Below, piece by piece: positions 25,591 through 34,013 of a stretch of DNA of 54,969 nucleotides (positions are counted from its first letter, which is position 1; the number at the start of each line of letters is the position of its first letter). A model generated the notes under the pieces. It had not been told where the DNA came from and searched no databases. It saw only the letters and a program-made list of their open reading frames with translations. Position numbers and translations under genes: made by a program. Source of the DNA: CAZEAP01 sp964510315 (lineage in GTDB: Bacteria > Planctomycetota > Brocadiia > SM23-32). The stretch spans positions 1-54,969 of the forward strand of contig CAZEAP010000026.1 in assembly GCA_964510315.1 (NCBI GenBank), given 5' to 3'.

Positions 25591-26457
25591 TCAGGACGGG
25601 AAGGCTCCCGGCACTGCCGCCTTCGGTTCAGAATAGCTGAAAAGGTAGCCCACCAGCGCCCCGTAGAGGAAGTTGGAGATAGTCATCTCCGCCGCCCCCC
25701 CGACCTGGATAGTCCCCGGGAAAAAAGGACCGGCGCTGAGCACCGGCGCCAGACCCCCCAGCACCCCCAGCACGCAGGCCACGGTGAGTGCCGCCTCCAG
25801 CCGGCCGCCCTTCATCATCTTTATCAGCGGAAGAGCGAAGACCACCAGCAGCAGGGCGTGCCCGGCCTGGATGAACCACCACAGAGGCAATCCCACCCCG
25901 GCAGACTCGGGCCCCGCCCCGAAGGCTCCGGCACTGAACCACCTTGCGCCCCCGAGCTTCAGCACCAGCCGGACCGACAGGCAGGCGCCCAGCCGCCAGA
26001 GCCACTGCCCGGTCGGCATGTGGAGCCGCGCGCTTTCCCCGGTGACCGAATCGCTCCACAACCGACCGGTGATAGCCACCACGAACCCCGAGAACACCAG
26101 GGCCATCAGGAAGCCGTGCGCCATCAGCAGTGCCGCCGTGGCCGCCATCACGTCGCTGGAGAGGGCTACAAACGCCTCACTGTGGGGCAGAAAGCTGTAA
26201 ACGCCGAAGTAGGCCACGAAAACCGCGCACATCAACTGGGTGCCCCTCCACCGGGAGCGCAAAGCGGGGTAGGTAAGCGCGGCCGCCACCAGCAGCTTGG
26301 AAACCACAATGCGCACCAACAGGTCGGTCTCCGCCGCCGGCATTCCGGAATAATCCCCCAGCCGGGCCAGCAGGATCAGCGACAGCAGTGCCACGCCGGC
26401 CAACAGGAGACCGGCCAGCACGGCGCGCCAAACGTAGTTCATAACCGCAGCAATCAT
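25591..26457 (-). CDS. Integral membrane protein of unknown function
   Basis: 288 residues from ATG 26457. About seven or eight hydrophobic segments can be drawn, starting with VWRAVLAGLLLAGVALLSL, and charged residues are few. No transporter signature, redox ligand set or enzyme motif is recognisable. It lies upstream of the acs promoter in the same direction; its stop is only 30 bases before the -35 box, so a separate promoter drives the operon. The 159 bases before it hold no feature that I can support. Involvement in CO or acetate metabolism is possible from position alone but is not supported by sequence. Confidence 0.75.
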   Translation of the reverse strand: MIAAVMNYVWRAVLAGLLLAGVALLSLILLARLGDYSGMPAAETDLLVRIVVSKLLVAAALTYPALRSRWRGTQLMCAVFVAYFGVYSFLPHSEAFVALSSDVMAATAALLMAHGFLMALVFSGFVVAITGRLWSDSVTGESARLHMPTGQWLWRLGACLSVRLVLKLGGARWFSAGAFGAGPESAGVGLPLWWFIQAGHALLLVVFALPLIKMMKGGRLEAALTVACVLGVLGGLAPVLSAGPFFPGTIQVGGAAEMTISNFLYGALVGYLFSYSEPKAAVPGAFPS

Positions 26458-26616
26458 GGCAACCTCGGCCCACAGTCCTGCCGGAAAAGCCTCACGACAA
26501 GCCCCCGTTCCGCGCGCCGGAAAGGATAGCAGAAACCGCCCCCCTACGCAATCCGGCGAAGCCCGGCAAGGCGCCGCCTGGCGGCGTCAACCGCAGAGCA
26601 TATCGGGCCGGCCGGC

Positions 26617-28878
26617 TCAACTGGAGAGCCCGTAGAGCAGGACCTTCAGGGCCAGACGGCTGGCCGAGGGTTCCAGCACCGAGGGACAGCGGAAGCAGGG
26701 ATGCCCCTCGATGGCACTGCTCAGGTCGTACTTGCTGTATACCACCACCACCCGGCCCTGGTGCTGAAGGAACTCCAGCATCGGCCTTTTCACGCCGGGC
26801 TGCCCCTCCCGGACGACCTCGGTGTAGTTCACCTCGTCGAGGGGCGGGCCGGTTTCCAGCAGCGGGTGTCCCACCGGCAGGGTCTCCAGTTCGTCCTCCG
26901 GGAATGTCTGCCTCATCAGCCTGCGGAAGGACTCATCGAACCGCCGACTGCCGCAAGCGGCCTCGGCGAAGATGAAGCCGCCCCTTTCGACGTATAGCCT
27001 CAGCTTGTCGGGAGTCTTCTGCCCCAGTTGCAGCGGCTCGATGCCGGTCACATACAGCATGTGGGCGCGGAAAGGGTCTTCCACGGCGAGATCGATGGGC
27101 ACCGGACGCGCGTAGATGCTGATCCCCGCTTCCTGACTGACCATCTCCAGCACGCTTCGCCAGGCGGTCTTGTGTGGTCGCCACCGGCCGGAATGGACGA
27201 GTTGGCCCAGGACGAAGGCTCCCCCCGTGACGGGCTCAGGCCGCTCCTCCCGGGGCACGTGGAAGGTGGGTCGGGCCAGTTTGCCCTCCAGGTTCTCCAA
27301 CCCGGTCACGTAGGCGATGACGTTGGCGCCCAGCCGGAAATGCGTGTGCTCGAATCGGGCCACGTCCCAGGGACAGGACAACCCGTTCGGGGCGTAGACA
27401 ACGTTCAGCCAGCAGGGGCCGCGCACCACCTCCAGGGGCGGGCACTCTTGCGGGGACAGCTCAAAGTGGCAGCTATACAACGGGTGCGTCTCAGGCAGCT
27501 TCTCCAGAGCCTGTTCGGGGGGCAGCACTTCGTCCATCAGGCGGCGAAATGCGGTGTCAAAGCGCTCGTCGCCTCCGGCCGCCTCCGCCAGGATGAAACC
27601 CCCGGCCCGGAGGTAATCCTTCAGCCTCTGCTTCTCCTCGGGATGCCACTGCGGCTCGCCGCTGCCGCTCACGTAGAGCACGGGCGCGGCCATCAGTTGC
27701 GCCAGGGGCGCGCGGAGGGGCACGATCTGGTGGTCCATGGGCTGGTCGATCTGCCGGCCGACGAAGTGGACCAGCCAGTGCGCATCATAGCGGTGCTTGT
27801 TCCATCCCCCGGCATACTGGGCCTTCTGGACGACTACCGGGGCATTGCCCTTGCCCAGGAAGAGCAGCATGAAGCAGCGTCTCAACAGTGGCCAGGCCGT
27901 ACGCTCGCCGGCCAGGACCTCCCCCCGCGCGCCCTGGACAAGGTGTTCCACTCCGGCGCGGTACCAGTCCCGCTGCCCCAGATAACGCCGGGCCAGGATG
28001 GAGCCGGCCCGCTCCAGCCCGTAGAGGTAGTAGAACTTCCAGGTGTTCCTGTTGGGGTTGACCTGCACGGAGAAGTTCCGGGCCAGCCAGTTGAGACCGT
28101 TCCGAAGAGGCCGCTGGCTCGCATACAGGCCGCAGCGGCCCTCCTCCACGTGCAGCCAGAGGTCGCACAGGAACAGGCTGGCCACCCCGGCCGCCGTCAT
28201 GCTGCCGCTGAGGATGCCGTTTGGCTCCAGGTATGACCAGCCCCCGTTCTGGTGCTGGCGGGAGAGGAAATAGGCGCGTGCTGCCCGCCACGTCGCGGGC
28301 GGGACTTTGACGCCGCTGAGAGCGGCCGAGTGCAGCCCGAGCAGCGCAAACTGCGAGTTGGAATTGTCCGGCCGACCGGTCACCTCGTAGGACCAGCCGC
28401 CGGAGTCCTGCTGAGCACGCACGAGGTAAGCGGCGCCGGCGGCGATCTGGGGCCGATACCGCTCCGGGTCCACGCTCCGGAGGGCCATTATCTTGAGGGC
28501 CTTCTGATAGACGACCTGCTTTCGCGGGCCGGCCTCCTCGGACACCAGGAATTCCGCGCCCTTTCGAACCGCGGGGTCGTCGGCCTCGGTGCCCGCGGCC
28601 CGCAACGCCAGCACCGCCAGGGCCGTCTGTCCCACAGGCCATGCATCCCTTTCCCCGCGGAAAGAACCGTCCGGCCTCTGGGCAGCCCGTACCTGGGTCG
28701 CAAGGCTCGCCATTTTACGCTCCAACTGCTCGGCCGTGACTTCGGCGGTGGCCGGCGCCGGCCACAACAGCCACGGCATGAGCAGGCAGAGGACGAAGGC
28801 CAGCAGGTGCGCCGGGAGAGGATGATCCGGCGGGCGGTCGCGCGGGGCGGGAGGCGTCAGGTTTTCCGCAGCAGGCAT
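26617..28878 (-). CDS. Squalene-cyclase-like toroid protein with two DUF4159 units
   Basis: 753 residues. An N-terminal hydrophobic segment (about residues 24-43) ending APATAE suggests export. Residues 50-330 form alpha/alpha-toroid repeats like squalene-hopene cyclase or prenyltransferase proteins (RPDGSF, QDSGGWSYE, QNGGWSYLE), without the cyclase DxDD motif. Two DUF4159-like units follow, marked by the near-identical blocks GGFILAEAAGGDERFD and GGFIFAEAACGSRRFD. The combination is common in planctomycetes as I recall; its function is unknown, and DUF4159 has a glutamine-amidotransferase-like fold. The start overlaps the upstream kinase-like gene by 22 bases, implying coupling. Confidence 0.85.
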   Translation of the reverse strand: MPAAENLTPPAPRDRPPDHPLPAHLLAFVLCLLMPWLLWPAPATAEVTAEQLERKMASLATQVRAAQRPDGSFRGERDAWPVGQTALAVLALRAAGTEADDPAVRKGAEFLVSEEAGPRKQVVYQKALKIMALRSVDPERYRPQIAAGAAYLVRAQQDSGGWSYEVTGRPDNSNSQFALLGLHSAALSGVKVPPATWRAARAYFLSRQHQNGGWSYLEPNGILSGSMTAAGVASLFLCDLWLHVEEGRCGLYASQRPLRNGLNWLARNFSVQVNPNRNTWKFYYLYGLERAGSILARRYLGQRDWYRAGVEHLVQGARGEVLAGERTAWPLLRRCFMLLFLGKGNAPVVVQKAQYAGGWNKHRYDAHWLVHFVGRQIDQPMDHQIVPLRAPLAQLMAAPVLYVSGSGEPQWHPEEKQRLKDYLRAGGFILAEAAGGDERFDTAFRRLMDEVLPPEQALEKLPETHPLYSCHFELSPQECPPLEVVRGPCWLNVVYAPNGLSCPWDVARFEHTHFRLGANVIAYVTGLENLEGKLARPTFHVPREERPEPVTGGAFVLGQLVHSGRWRPHKTAWRSVLEMVSQEAGISIYARPVPIDLAVEDPFRAHMLYVTGIEPLQLGQKTPDKLRLYVERGGFIFAEAACGSRRFDESFRRLMRQTFPEDELETLPVGHPLLETGPPLDEVNYTEVVREGQPGVKRPMLEFLQHQGRVVVVYSKYDLSSAIEGHPCFRCPSVLEPSASRLALKVLLYGLSS

Positions 28879-29582
28879 CTCTTCATTTTCTTGAAGGGGG
28901 TGTGGAGCACGTTGCCGAGCTGAACCGGCCAGGGCTTCCGCCGGAGGTAGGCCAGTTGCCGGGGCGTGAGCCGGTCCTCCAGCAGCCGCCGGAAGTGCTT
29001 CCTCGCGTGGTAAAGGTCGCCGGTTTGGAACTGCCGCCGCAGCCAGCGCACCGGGAACGTCCGCCCGCCGAAGCGCTCCGGGACGTGGAAGGCAATCTGG
29101 AAATCTATCAGGTGGGGATGCCCATCTTCGCCAACCAGAATGTTGTCGGCCTTCTCCAGGTCCACGTAGGCGATCCCTCGGCGGTGTATGCCGCGGAGGA
29201 GGTGAAAAAGTTCCAGCAGGAAGTTCCGGCTGACCTCGCAGTCACGTGTCAGGGGGTGGCCGGGTACGTACTCGCGAACAAGGCCGGTTGGCCCGTGGAG
29301 TCCTCGGAGGCGGGGCACGCCCCTCAGGTCCTGGAGTCTGCGGATGACCTGGGCCTCGTGCCGGGCCATAAGCCGACTCAGCCCGACCACCGGCAGCCCC
29401 AGCCACGGCGTCTGCCGGTAGGACTTCAGCACGACCTTCCGGCCTCCCCTCTCGTAGAGGCCGACGGCGGCCAGGGAGTTGTGCTTGAAGACTTTGCACC
29501 GCCGGAAGCTCCGCCCCTCGCTGCGTATCTCCTCGGGCAGCCCCTCGGCACCCAGGGCTCGGGAGCGATGTGTGAAGGCCAT
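28857..29582 (-). CDS. Kdo-kinase/RIO-like small protein kinase fold
   Basis: 241 residues from ATG 29582 (AAAGGCG upstream); an open extension to 29699 lacks support. It has a reduced kinase fold: VVLKSYR supplies the Lys, YVDLEKADNILV stands where HRDLKPxN normally is, so the catalytic Asp and following Asn are kept, and LIDFQ supplies the DFG-type Asp. This is the style of lipopolysaccharide core or Kdo kinases and RIO/Bud32-like enzymes. It could phosphorylate a sugar lipid or a protein. Its stop overlaps the DUF4159 gene, so the two are expressed together. There is no membrane segment. Confidence 0.75.
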   Translation of the reverse strand: MAFTHRSRALGAEGLPEEIRSEGRSFRRCKVFKHNSLAAVGLYERGGRKVVLKSYRQTPWLGLPVVGLSRLMARHEAQVIRRLQDLRGVPRLRGLHGPTGLVREYVPGHPLTRDCEVSRNFLLELFHLLRGIHRRGIAYVDLEKADNILVGEDGHPHLIDFQIAFHVPERFGGRTFPVRWLRRQFQTGDLYHARKHFRRLLEDRLTPRQLAYLRRKPWPVQLGNVLHTPFKKMKRCLLRKT

Positions 29583-29685
29583 TTTCACGCCTTTCGCCGA
29601 GGACGAGCGGGCGGGTCGTAGGGCGGGCGGACTGCCATTCAATATATCAGGGCGACGGCACTGGTCAAGCCGCCGGCCCGGAACG

Positions 29686-29722
29686 CAAAAGGGCGGCACC
29701 GGAGCGAAACTCCGGCGCCGCC
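29686..29722 (-). terminator. Intrinsic terminator after the LysM gene
   Basis: Arms 29710-29722 and 29692-29704 pair over 13 positions with one mismatch around a TTTCG loop. On the - strand the stem is followed by CCTTTTGCG. It lies 34 bases past the LysM gene stop and before the kinase-like gene. Confidence 0.75.
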
Positions 29723-29755
29723 CCCCTGCAGCAGCGGGAGTGGGAGAAAGGCCGC

Positions 29756-30550
29756 TCAGGGAACCCTGATCTTCATTCCGGGCTTCAGGTCTTGCGGCTT
29801 GCTCAACCGGTCCCGATTCGCCTCATGTATACGGCGCCACTTGCTGCCGTCGCCGTAGTACTTGAGGGCTATCCGGAACAGTGTGTCGCCCTTCTTCGCC
29901 AGATGTACCCGTCCCGATTCAGCGGAGGTCGTTGTGCTGAGCCTGGGGCTCGAATTGTCCTTCGCCGTCTCGGCTTCGGCCACCTGCACCGAAGGGATGC
30001 GGAGCCTGGTATCCGGCATCAACCTCCGGGGGTCGCGCACGGCGTTCTTGTTGGCCTCCAGGATATCCTTCCACTTCCTGGTAGTTCCGTAGTATTTGCG
30101 GCTGATCGCCCCGAGGGTTTCCCCCTTCTGAACGACGTGAGTCACGTCGCGGGGCGGCTCCGGCTCGGCGGGCTCCCGGCTCTCTTCCGTGGTCTCGGGC
30201 GGTTCCAGGCCCAGCCTCTCCGGTTCGGTTTCCTCTATGACGCGGCGTATCGCCGCCTCCTCGTCGGCTTCCTGCTCGGACGGGTCGGCTGCCCCGCCGA
30301 CGTGGATGATGGTCGGCGACGGCGGCCACTCGGAACTCTGTTCCTCTTCGCTCAGGGGTTCCTGGACGAGAAGGTCCCGGTACAACTCGGCCAGGTCCTC
30401 GTCCATCTTCGAACCCTCCACCTCCTCCGCACCGCCCCGTTCCATGGCCGTGGGCTGTCGGTCCCTGTCCCCGCCCCACATGGCCAGCAGGATGATGCAG
30501 ACGGCGATCAACGCAAGTATGCCCAGCAGTTGTGCCTCTTTCAGCTTCAT
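29756..30550 (-). CDS. Membrane-anchored protein with two LysM domains
   Basis: 264 residues. A single N-terminal hydrophobic segment (LLGILALIAVCIILLAMW) anchors the protein, with no cleavage site. An acidic linker of about 100 residues leads to two LysM modules, THVVQKGETLGAISRKYYG near residue 135 and VHLAKKGDTLFRIALKYYG near residue 215, each with the usual following RxLxPGxxLRIP-type ending. LysM binds peptidoglycan or chitin-like glycans, so the protein probably links the inner membrane to the cell wall. No enzymatic domain is present. It ends at its own terminator. Confidence 0.9.
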   Translation of the reverse strand: MKLKEAQLLGILALIAVCIILLAMWGGDRDRQPTAMERGGAEEVEGSKMDEDLAELYRDLLVQEPLSEEEQSSEWPPSPTIIHVGGAADPSEQEADEEAAIRRVIEETEPERLGLEPPETTEESREPAEPEPPRDVTHVVQKGETLGAISRKYYGTTRKWKDILEANKNAVRDPRRLMPDTRLRIPSVQVAEAETAKDNSSPRLSTTTSAESGRVHLAKKGDTLFRIALKYYGDGSKWRRIHEANRDRLSKPQDLKPGMKIRVP

Positions 30551-30819
30551 GACGGACTTCCCCTTTCGGCCTCAGCCGATTGCGCCGCGACTTCCCAATC
30601 CCGTTGCCGGTAAGTTAGCCCATCGGCGAACGGCAAAACAACTAACCGTACGAAGGGGCCGAGGGGCCGCGCCCTGCTCAGGGTCCGTGATCCTGCAAAG
30701 CTACGCGGGAAAAAGGCTTAGGATGGCCGCTCGCTGCGTTTCCACCGCATGTGAACAAGCGAAATCACGCGTCAAAAAAGTCGCGCCTTTTCCGGGGCCC
30801 CCCCGCGCTCGCTCGGCCC

Positions 30820-30848
30820 TTGTCCGGCGGTCGCGCGCGGCGTAGGAT
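30820..30848 (+). promoter_or_regulatory. Possible promoter of the ferredoxin gene
   Basis: TTGTCC (30820-30825), a 17-base spacer and TAGGAT (30843-30848) lie 53 bases upstream of the ferredoxin ATG. The match is moderate. The whole gap 30551-30901 between divergent genes contains no coding frame I would support and no other clear signal. Confidence 0.4.
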
Positions 30849-30901
30849 GTGAACGGGTCAAGGAAGACGCTCAATCGGAACTCCGCCGAAAGGTGGCCCG
30901 G

Positions 30902-31093
30902 ATGAAAGTGGAAGTGGACGAGGACCTGTGCATCTGCTCGACCCGCTGCGAGCAGATGTGTCCCGAACTTTTCCAGGTGGTCGGAAGCGTCGCCGAGGTC
31001 CAGGCCGACCCCGTCCCCCCCGGGCTGGAGGACAAATGCCGTGAGGCCGCCCGCGAATGCCCGGCCGGAGCGATCAACATCCTGGAAGGCTGA
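30902..31093 (+). CDS. Single-cluster ferredoxin, probably 3Fe-4S type
   Basis: 63 residues from ATG 30902 (GAAAGGTGG upstream). It has one cluster-binding loop and a remote CP: C9, S12, C15, C19 and, near the end, C46 and C54 before Pro. Position 12, where a 4Fe-4S protein has its second Cys, is Ser, as in 3Fe-4S or Asp-ligated ferredoxins; C9, C15 and C54 are then the likely ligands and C19 with C46 could form a disulfide, by analogy with the Pyrococcus protein. An additional Cys at position 11 is unusual. It is a small cytoplasmic electron carrier; its partner is unknown. It is convergent with the kinase/FGE gene, whose stop lies 11 bases away. Confidence 0.88.
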   Translation: MKVEVDEDLCICSTRCEQMCPELFQVVGSVAEVQADPVPPGLEDKCREAARECPAGAINILEG

Positions 31094-31111
31094 GCCGATC
31101 CGATCATCGGC
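31094..31111. terminator. Short palindrome between convergent stops
   Basis: GCCGAT (31094-31099) pairs with ATCGGC (31106-31111) across a 6-base loop. It starts right after the ferredoxin stop and spans the kinase/FGE stop. There is no U-tract on either side, so a terminator role is only possible, not clear. Confidence 0.3.
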
Positions 31112-33743
31112 CGAGCCCTGAGAAAGGCCCGACCTCCAGCAGGATTCGGAACCCGAAGGTCGGATCACAGCTTTCGGGGGAAGCGGCGTAGCGCTGAGCC
31201 GCGTGGGCGCGGGCCGGTTCGGCCGCCCACGACCCACCGCGCAGAACCTTGCGCTTTCCCGAGCCGGGGCCGGCCGGCTCGTCGGTGGGTGCAGAACCGT
31301 AGTATTCCGGATCATACCAGTCCCGGCACCACTCCAGCATGTTGCCGTAGATGTCGTGCAGGCCCCAGACGCTGGACCTTTTCTCGCCCGGCGGGTGCGG
31401 ACGGCCGTCAGCTCCCGGCCGGCACCAGGCCGCCTCGAACAACAGCGCCGGGGAACCGCTGGCACCGTAGGGGTTTTCCGACCCGGCGCGGCAGGCGTAC
31501 TCCCACTGGGCCTCCGTGGGCAGCCGCACGACGGCGCCGCGTCGGCCGGAAAGCTTCTCGCAGAACGCCCGGGCCTCCTCCCAGGAGACCGCGGCCGGGA
31601 GGCCAGAGCCCTGTTCGCCGCAAGACGGCGAGCGACCCATCACGGCCTCGAACTGCCCCCGGGTTACCTCGGAGGCCGAAAGGTAGAACGCCTCCCGGAT
31701 GCGGACACGGTGGGCCGGTTTCTGGTCCTCGGCAAACGCTTCGCCCTCACGGGAGGTCCCCATGACGTATTCGCCCGCCGGAATCAGCATCCACACCACC
31801 GGGGAAGCTCCTTCGAGCGTCCACTCGCGGCGCACCGAGATGCCCAGCTCCCGGGCCGTGGCCCGCCGGCGGCGCTCGGCCTCTTCGGCGTCGAACGGCC
31901 AGCGGGTGAACCGGATAGCGGTCAGTTTTTTCTGGAGGAGGCGATGCGCCTTTCCTGCACGCGGACTTTCCGGGCAGGCGGTCAGGAAATCCGTCAGCGC
32001 AGGAACGGTTCCGCCGCCCCGCTGAATGTGGTTCATTACGGCGGCCCAGCAGTCCTCATCGAAGCCCTTCTGCACGGCGGCGACTTTGTGGCACAGTTCC
32101 TCCAGGCCGAGCGCCGAGGCGGCACTCTGAAGCTCCCTCAGGCGGGATCGGGCCCGGCCGAACTCCAGTTCCTCTATCAACCGGGCCACCTCCCGCAGAT
32201 CATGGGCAGCCTGATCGGCGATGCGGCCGCGCGTCCTCCGGGCGAATCCCCCAATCCCGGCGGGGGGCGGGGCCTGCCGCTCTATGTTACGGGCCAGCCG
32301 GTAGGCGGCCTCATATCGATGCCGGGCGAGGAGTCGGTCGGTGGCCGCTTCGGCCGCATCCAGCTCTACCAGCAGGTTCGACATGATCTCGAGGTCTTCT
32401 CGGGCCAGGGCTGCCGCGGCCCGGGCGCTCTGCTCTTCGGCCGCCAGACGCCCCACGAACAGACCCAGCACCAGCAGGAGCGCCAGGAAGGCACCGGCGA
32501 TGGCCAGCAACGCGCGCTGGTGTCGGGAGGTGAGCCGGCGCACGTGGTAGAGCCCGCTGGCGGGACGGGCCTGCACCGGTTTGCCTCGCAGGTACCGCTC
32601 CAGGTCATCGGCTAACCTGCGGGCGCTCTCGTAGCGCCGTTCGCTCTGCTTGTGGAGGCATTTCAGGACTATGGCGTCCAGGTCCGAATCCACTTCGCGC
32701 CGCACCGCCGAAGGGGGGCGGGCGGGCTCCTCGCGGATCGTCTGCATGGAGTCGCCCGGCCGGGCGCAGTCTATCGGGTAGGGCATCGCGCCCGTGAGCA
32801 ACTGATACATCACGACGCCGAGGGAATAGAGGTCCGAGCGCTCATCGATCGCCTCGGGGTATCCGAGGGTCTGTTCCGGGCTCATGTACGACAGGGTGCC
32901 CAGTATGGCGCGGGTTTCACCGAGAGGACTCTCCTCCCCTTCCGCGCCCCGTTCGGTCATGCGGGCCAGCCCGAAGTCCACCAGCTTCGGATTCCCCTCG
33001 TGGTCCACCAGGATATTGGCGGGCTTCAGGTCCCGGTGTACCACGCCATGCCCGTGCGCATGCTGAAGCGCCTCACAGACCTTGATGAGCAGTCGAGAGA
33101 TCTGCCGGACCCCCAGATTCTCCTCGATGACGTACTCCCGGATGTCGCTTCCCTCGACGTACTCCATGGCCAGGAACAACTGGCCGTTCAGCTCGCCGAA
33201 GTCGCGGACCGAGACGATGCCCGGATGCTTGAGTCGGGCGACCGCCCGGGCTTCCTGTCGGAACCGGGTGCGGTAAGATTCCGAGGCGAAGCGCCCCTTC
33301 CGGAGGAGCTTCAGCACCGCCGGCCGGCCGGTCTCCACCTCGACCGCCTTATAGACGGCCCCCATGCCGCCCCGTCCCAGCGAATCGATGACCTCGTATC
33401 GGTCGGCGAACTCGGCCCTCACCGCCTCCAACTGCTCCTCTTCGTACTCCCGGACCGAAGCCATCACGGAGGTCTCCTCCTCCATCGCCTCGGTCGGCTC
33501 ATTGGTGGCGGTTGCGGTCCGGCGCCTCCATTTATCCGGGACAAAGCAGCGACCGCATTCCCCGCACTGGAGCGTGGGCGGCCAGGTGGGAACCTGCAGA
33601 AGGCTGCCGCATTGCGGACAGGAAACGCGCTCGCTGCCCCGCAGCCAGAAAGCCCGGTGGCAGGCGCGACAGCGCACCTCTCCCGCAGAGCCGGGGCTCT
33701 CCATGAGGCTCTCACAGTAGGGGCAGCGGACCTGGACCTGCAT
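31104..33743 (-). CDS. Ser/Thr protein kinase fused to formylglycine-generating-enzyme-like domain
   Basis: 879 residues from ATG 33743 (AGGAGG upstream). Order: two zinc-ribbon-like Cys pairs (CPYC/CRAC and CPQC/CGEC, residues 7-64); a Hanks-type kinase (about 116-390) with GRGGMGAVY, Lys in VLKLL, HRDLKPAN and DFG, so probably active; a membrane segment (about 411-431); a helical region (about 440-630); and a C-terminal FGE/SUMF1-like domain (about 650-875) with LIPAGEYVMGTS, LPTEAQWEYA and LRGGSW. The kinase should face the cytoplasm and the FGE-like part the periplasm. FGE-like domains with this context are often binding folds rather than oxidases; the paired Cys of true FGE are not evident. 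The architecture is typical of planctomycetes. Confidence 0.92.
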   Translation of the reverse strand: MQVQVRCPYCESLMESPGSAGEVRCRACHRAFWLRGSERVSCPQCGSLLQVPTWPPTLQCGECGRCFVPDKWRRRTATATNEPTEAMEEETSVMASVREYEEEQLEAVRAEFADRYEVIDSLGRGGMGAVYKAVEVETGRPAVLKLLRKGRFASESYRTRFRQEARAVARLKHPGIVSVRDFGELNGQLFLAMEYVEGSDIREYVIEENLGVRQISRLLIKVCEALQHAHGHGVVHRDLKPANILVDHEGNPKLVDFGLARMTERGAEGEESPLGETRAILGTLSYMSPEQTLGYPEAIDERSDLYSLGVVMYQLLTGAMPYPIDCARPGDSMQTIREEPARPPSAVRREVDSDLDAIVLKCLHKQSERRYESARRLADDLERYLRGKPVQARPASGLYHVRRLTSRHQRALLAIAGAFLALLLVLGLFVGRLAAEEQSARAAAALAREDLEIMSNLLVELDAAEAATDRLLARHRYEAAYRLARNIERQAPPPAGIGGFARRTRGRIADQAAHDLREVARLIEELEFGRARSRLRELQSAASALGLEELCHKVAAVQKGFDEDCWAAVMNHIQRGGGTVPALTDFLTACPESPRAGKAHRLLQKKLTAIRFTRWPFDAEEAERRRRATARELGISVRREWTLEGASPVVWMLIPAGEYVMGTSREGEAFAEDQKPAHRVRIREAFYLSASEVTRGQFEAVMGRSPSCGEQGSGLPAAVSWEEARAFCEKLSGRRGAVVRLPTEAQWEYACRAGSENPYGASGSPALLFEAAWCRPGADGRPHPPGEKRSSVWGLHDIYGNMLEWCRDWYDPEYYGSAPTDEPAGPGSGKRKVLRGGSWAAEPARAHAAQRYAASPESCDPTFGFRILLEVGPFSGLGR

Positions 33744-34013
33744 CGGACCTCCTGAGCCAACACCCGCGTCCGGCGCCCCCCTCGACGCGGACGCGTACTC
33801 CTCACCCGGATCGCAGTAGTCTAAACAACGGCGCGGGGGCGATGGCAATGGACTGCGTGAGCGCGGCGCCATAGAGCGCCTGCGGCGGCCTCTGCATCGC
33901 CGCACGGGCCGCAGAAAAAACGGCCGGAAAGCGGCATAACACGCGAGCGCCCGCAGGGACGCCGGCGACCGGTCGGCAAGCAGGAGCGGCGGGCCGTCCC
34001 GGCGCGGTCAGAG

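Noticed and set aside
10132..25640. Several very long open frames on the + strand opposite the acs operon (for example 10132-12369, 13638-16250, 19580-21898, 22580-24673)
   Set aside because: They mirror high-GC coding sequence on the - strand, have no ribosome sites and give Val/Gly/His/Ala-rich products without family motifs. The - strand frames are unmistakable CODH/ACS genes.
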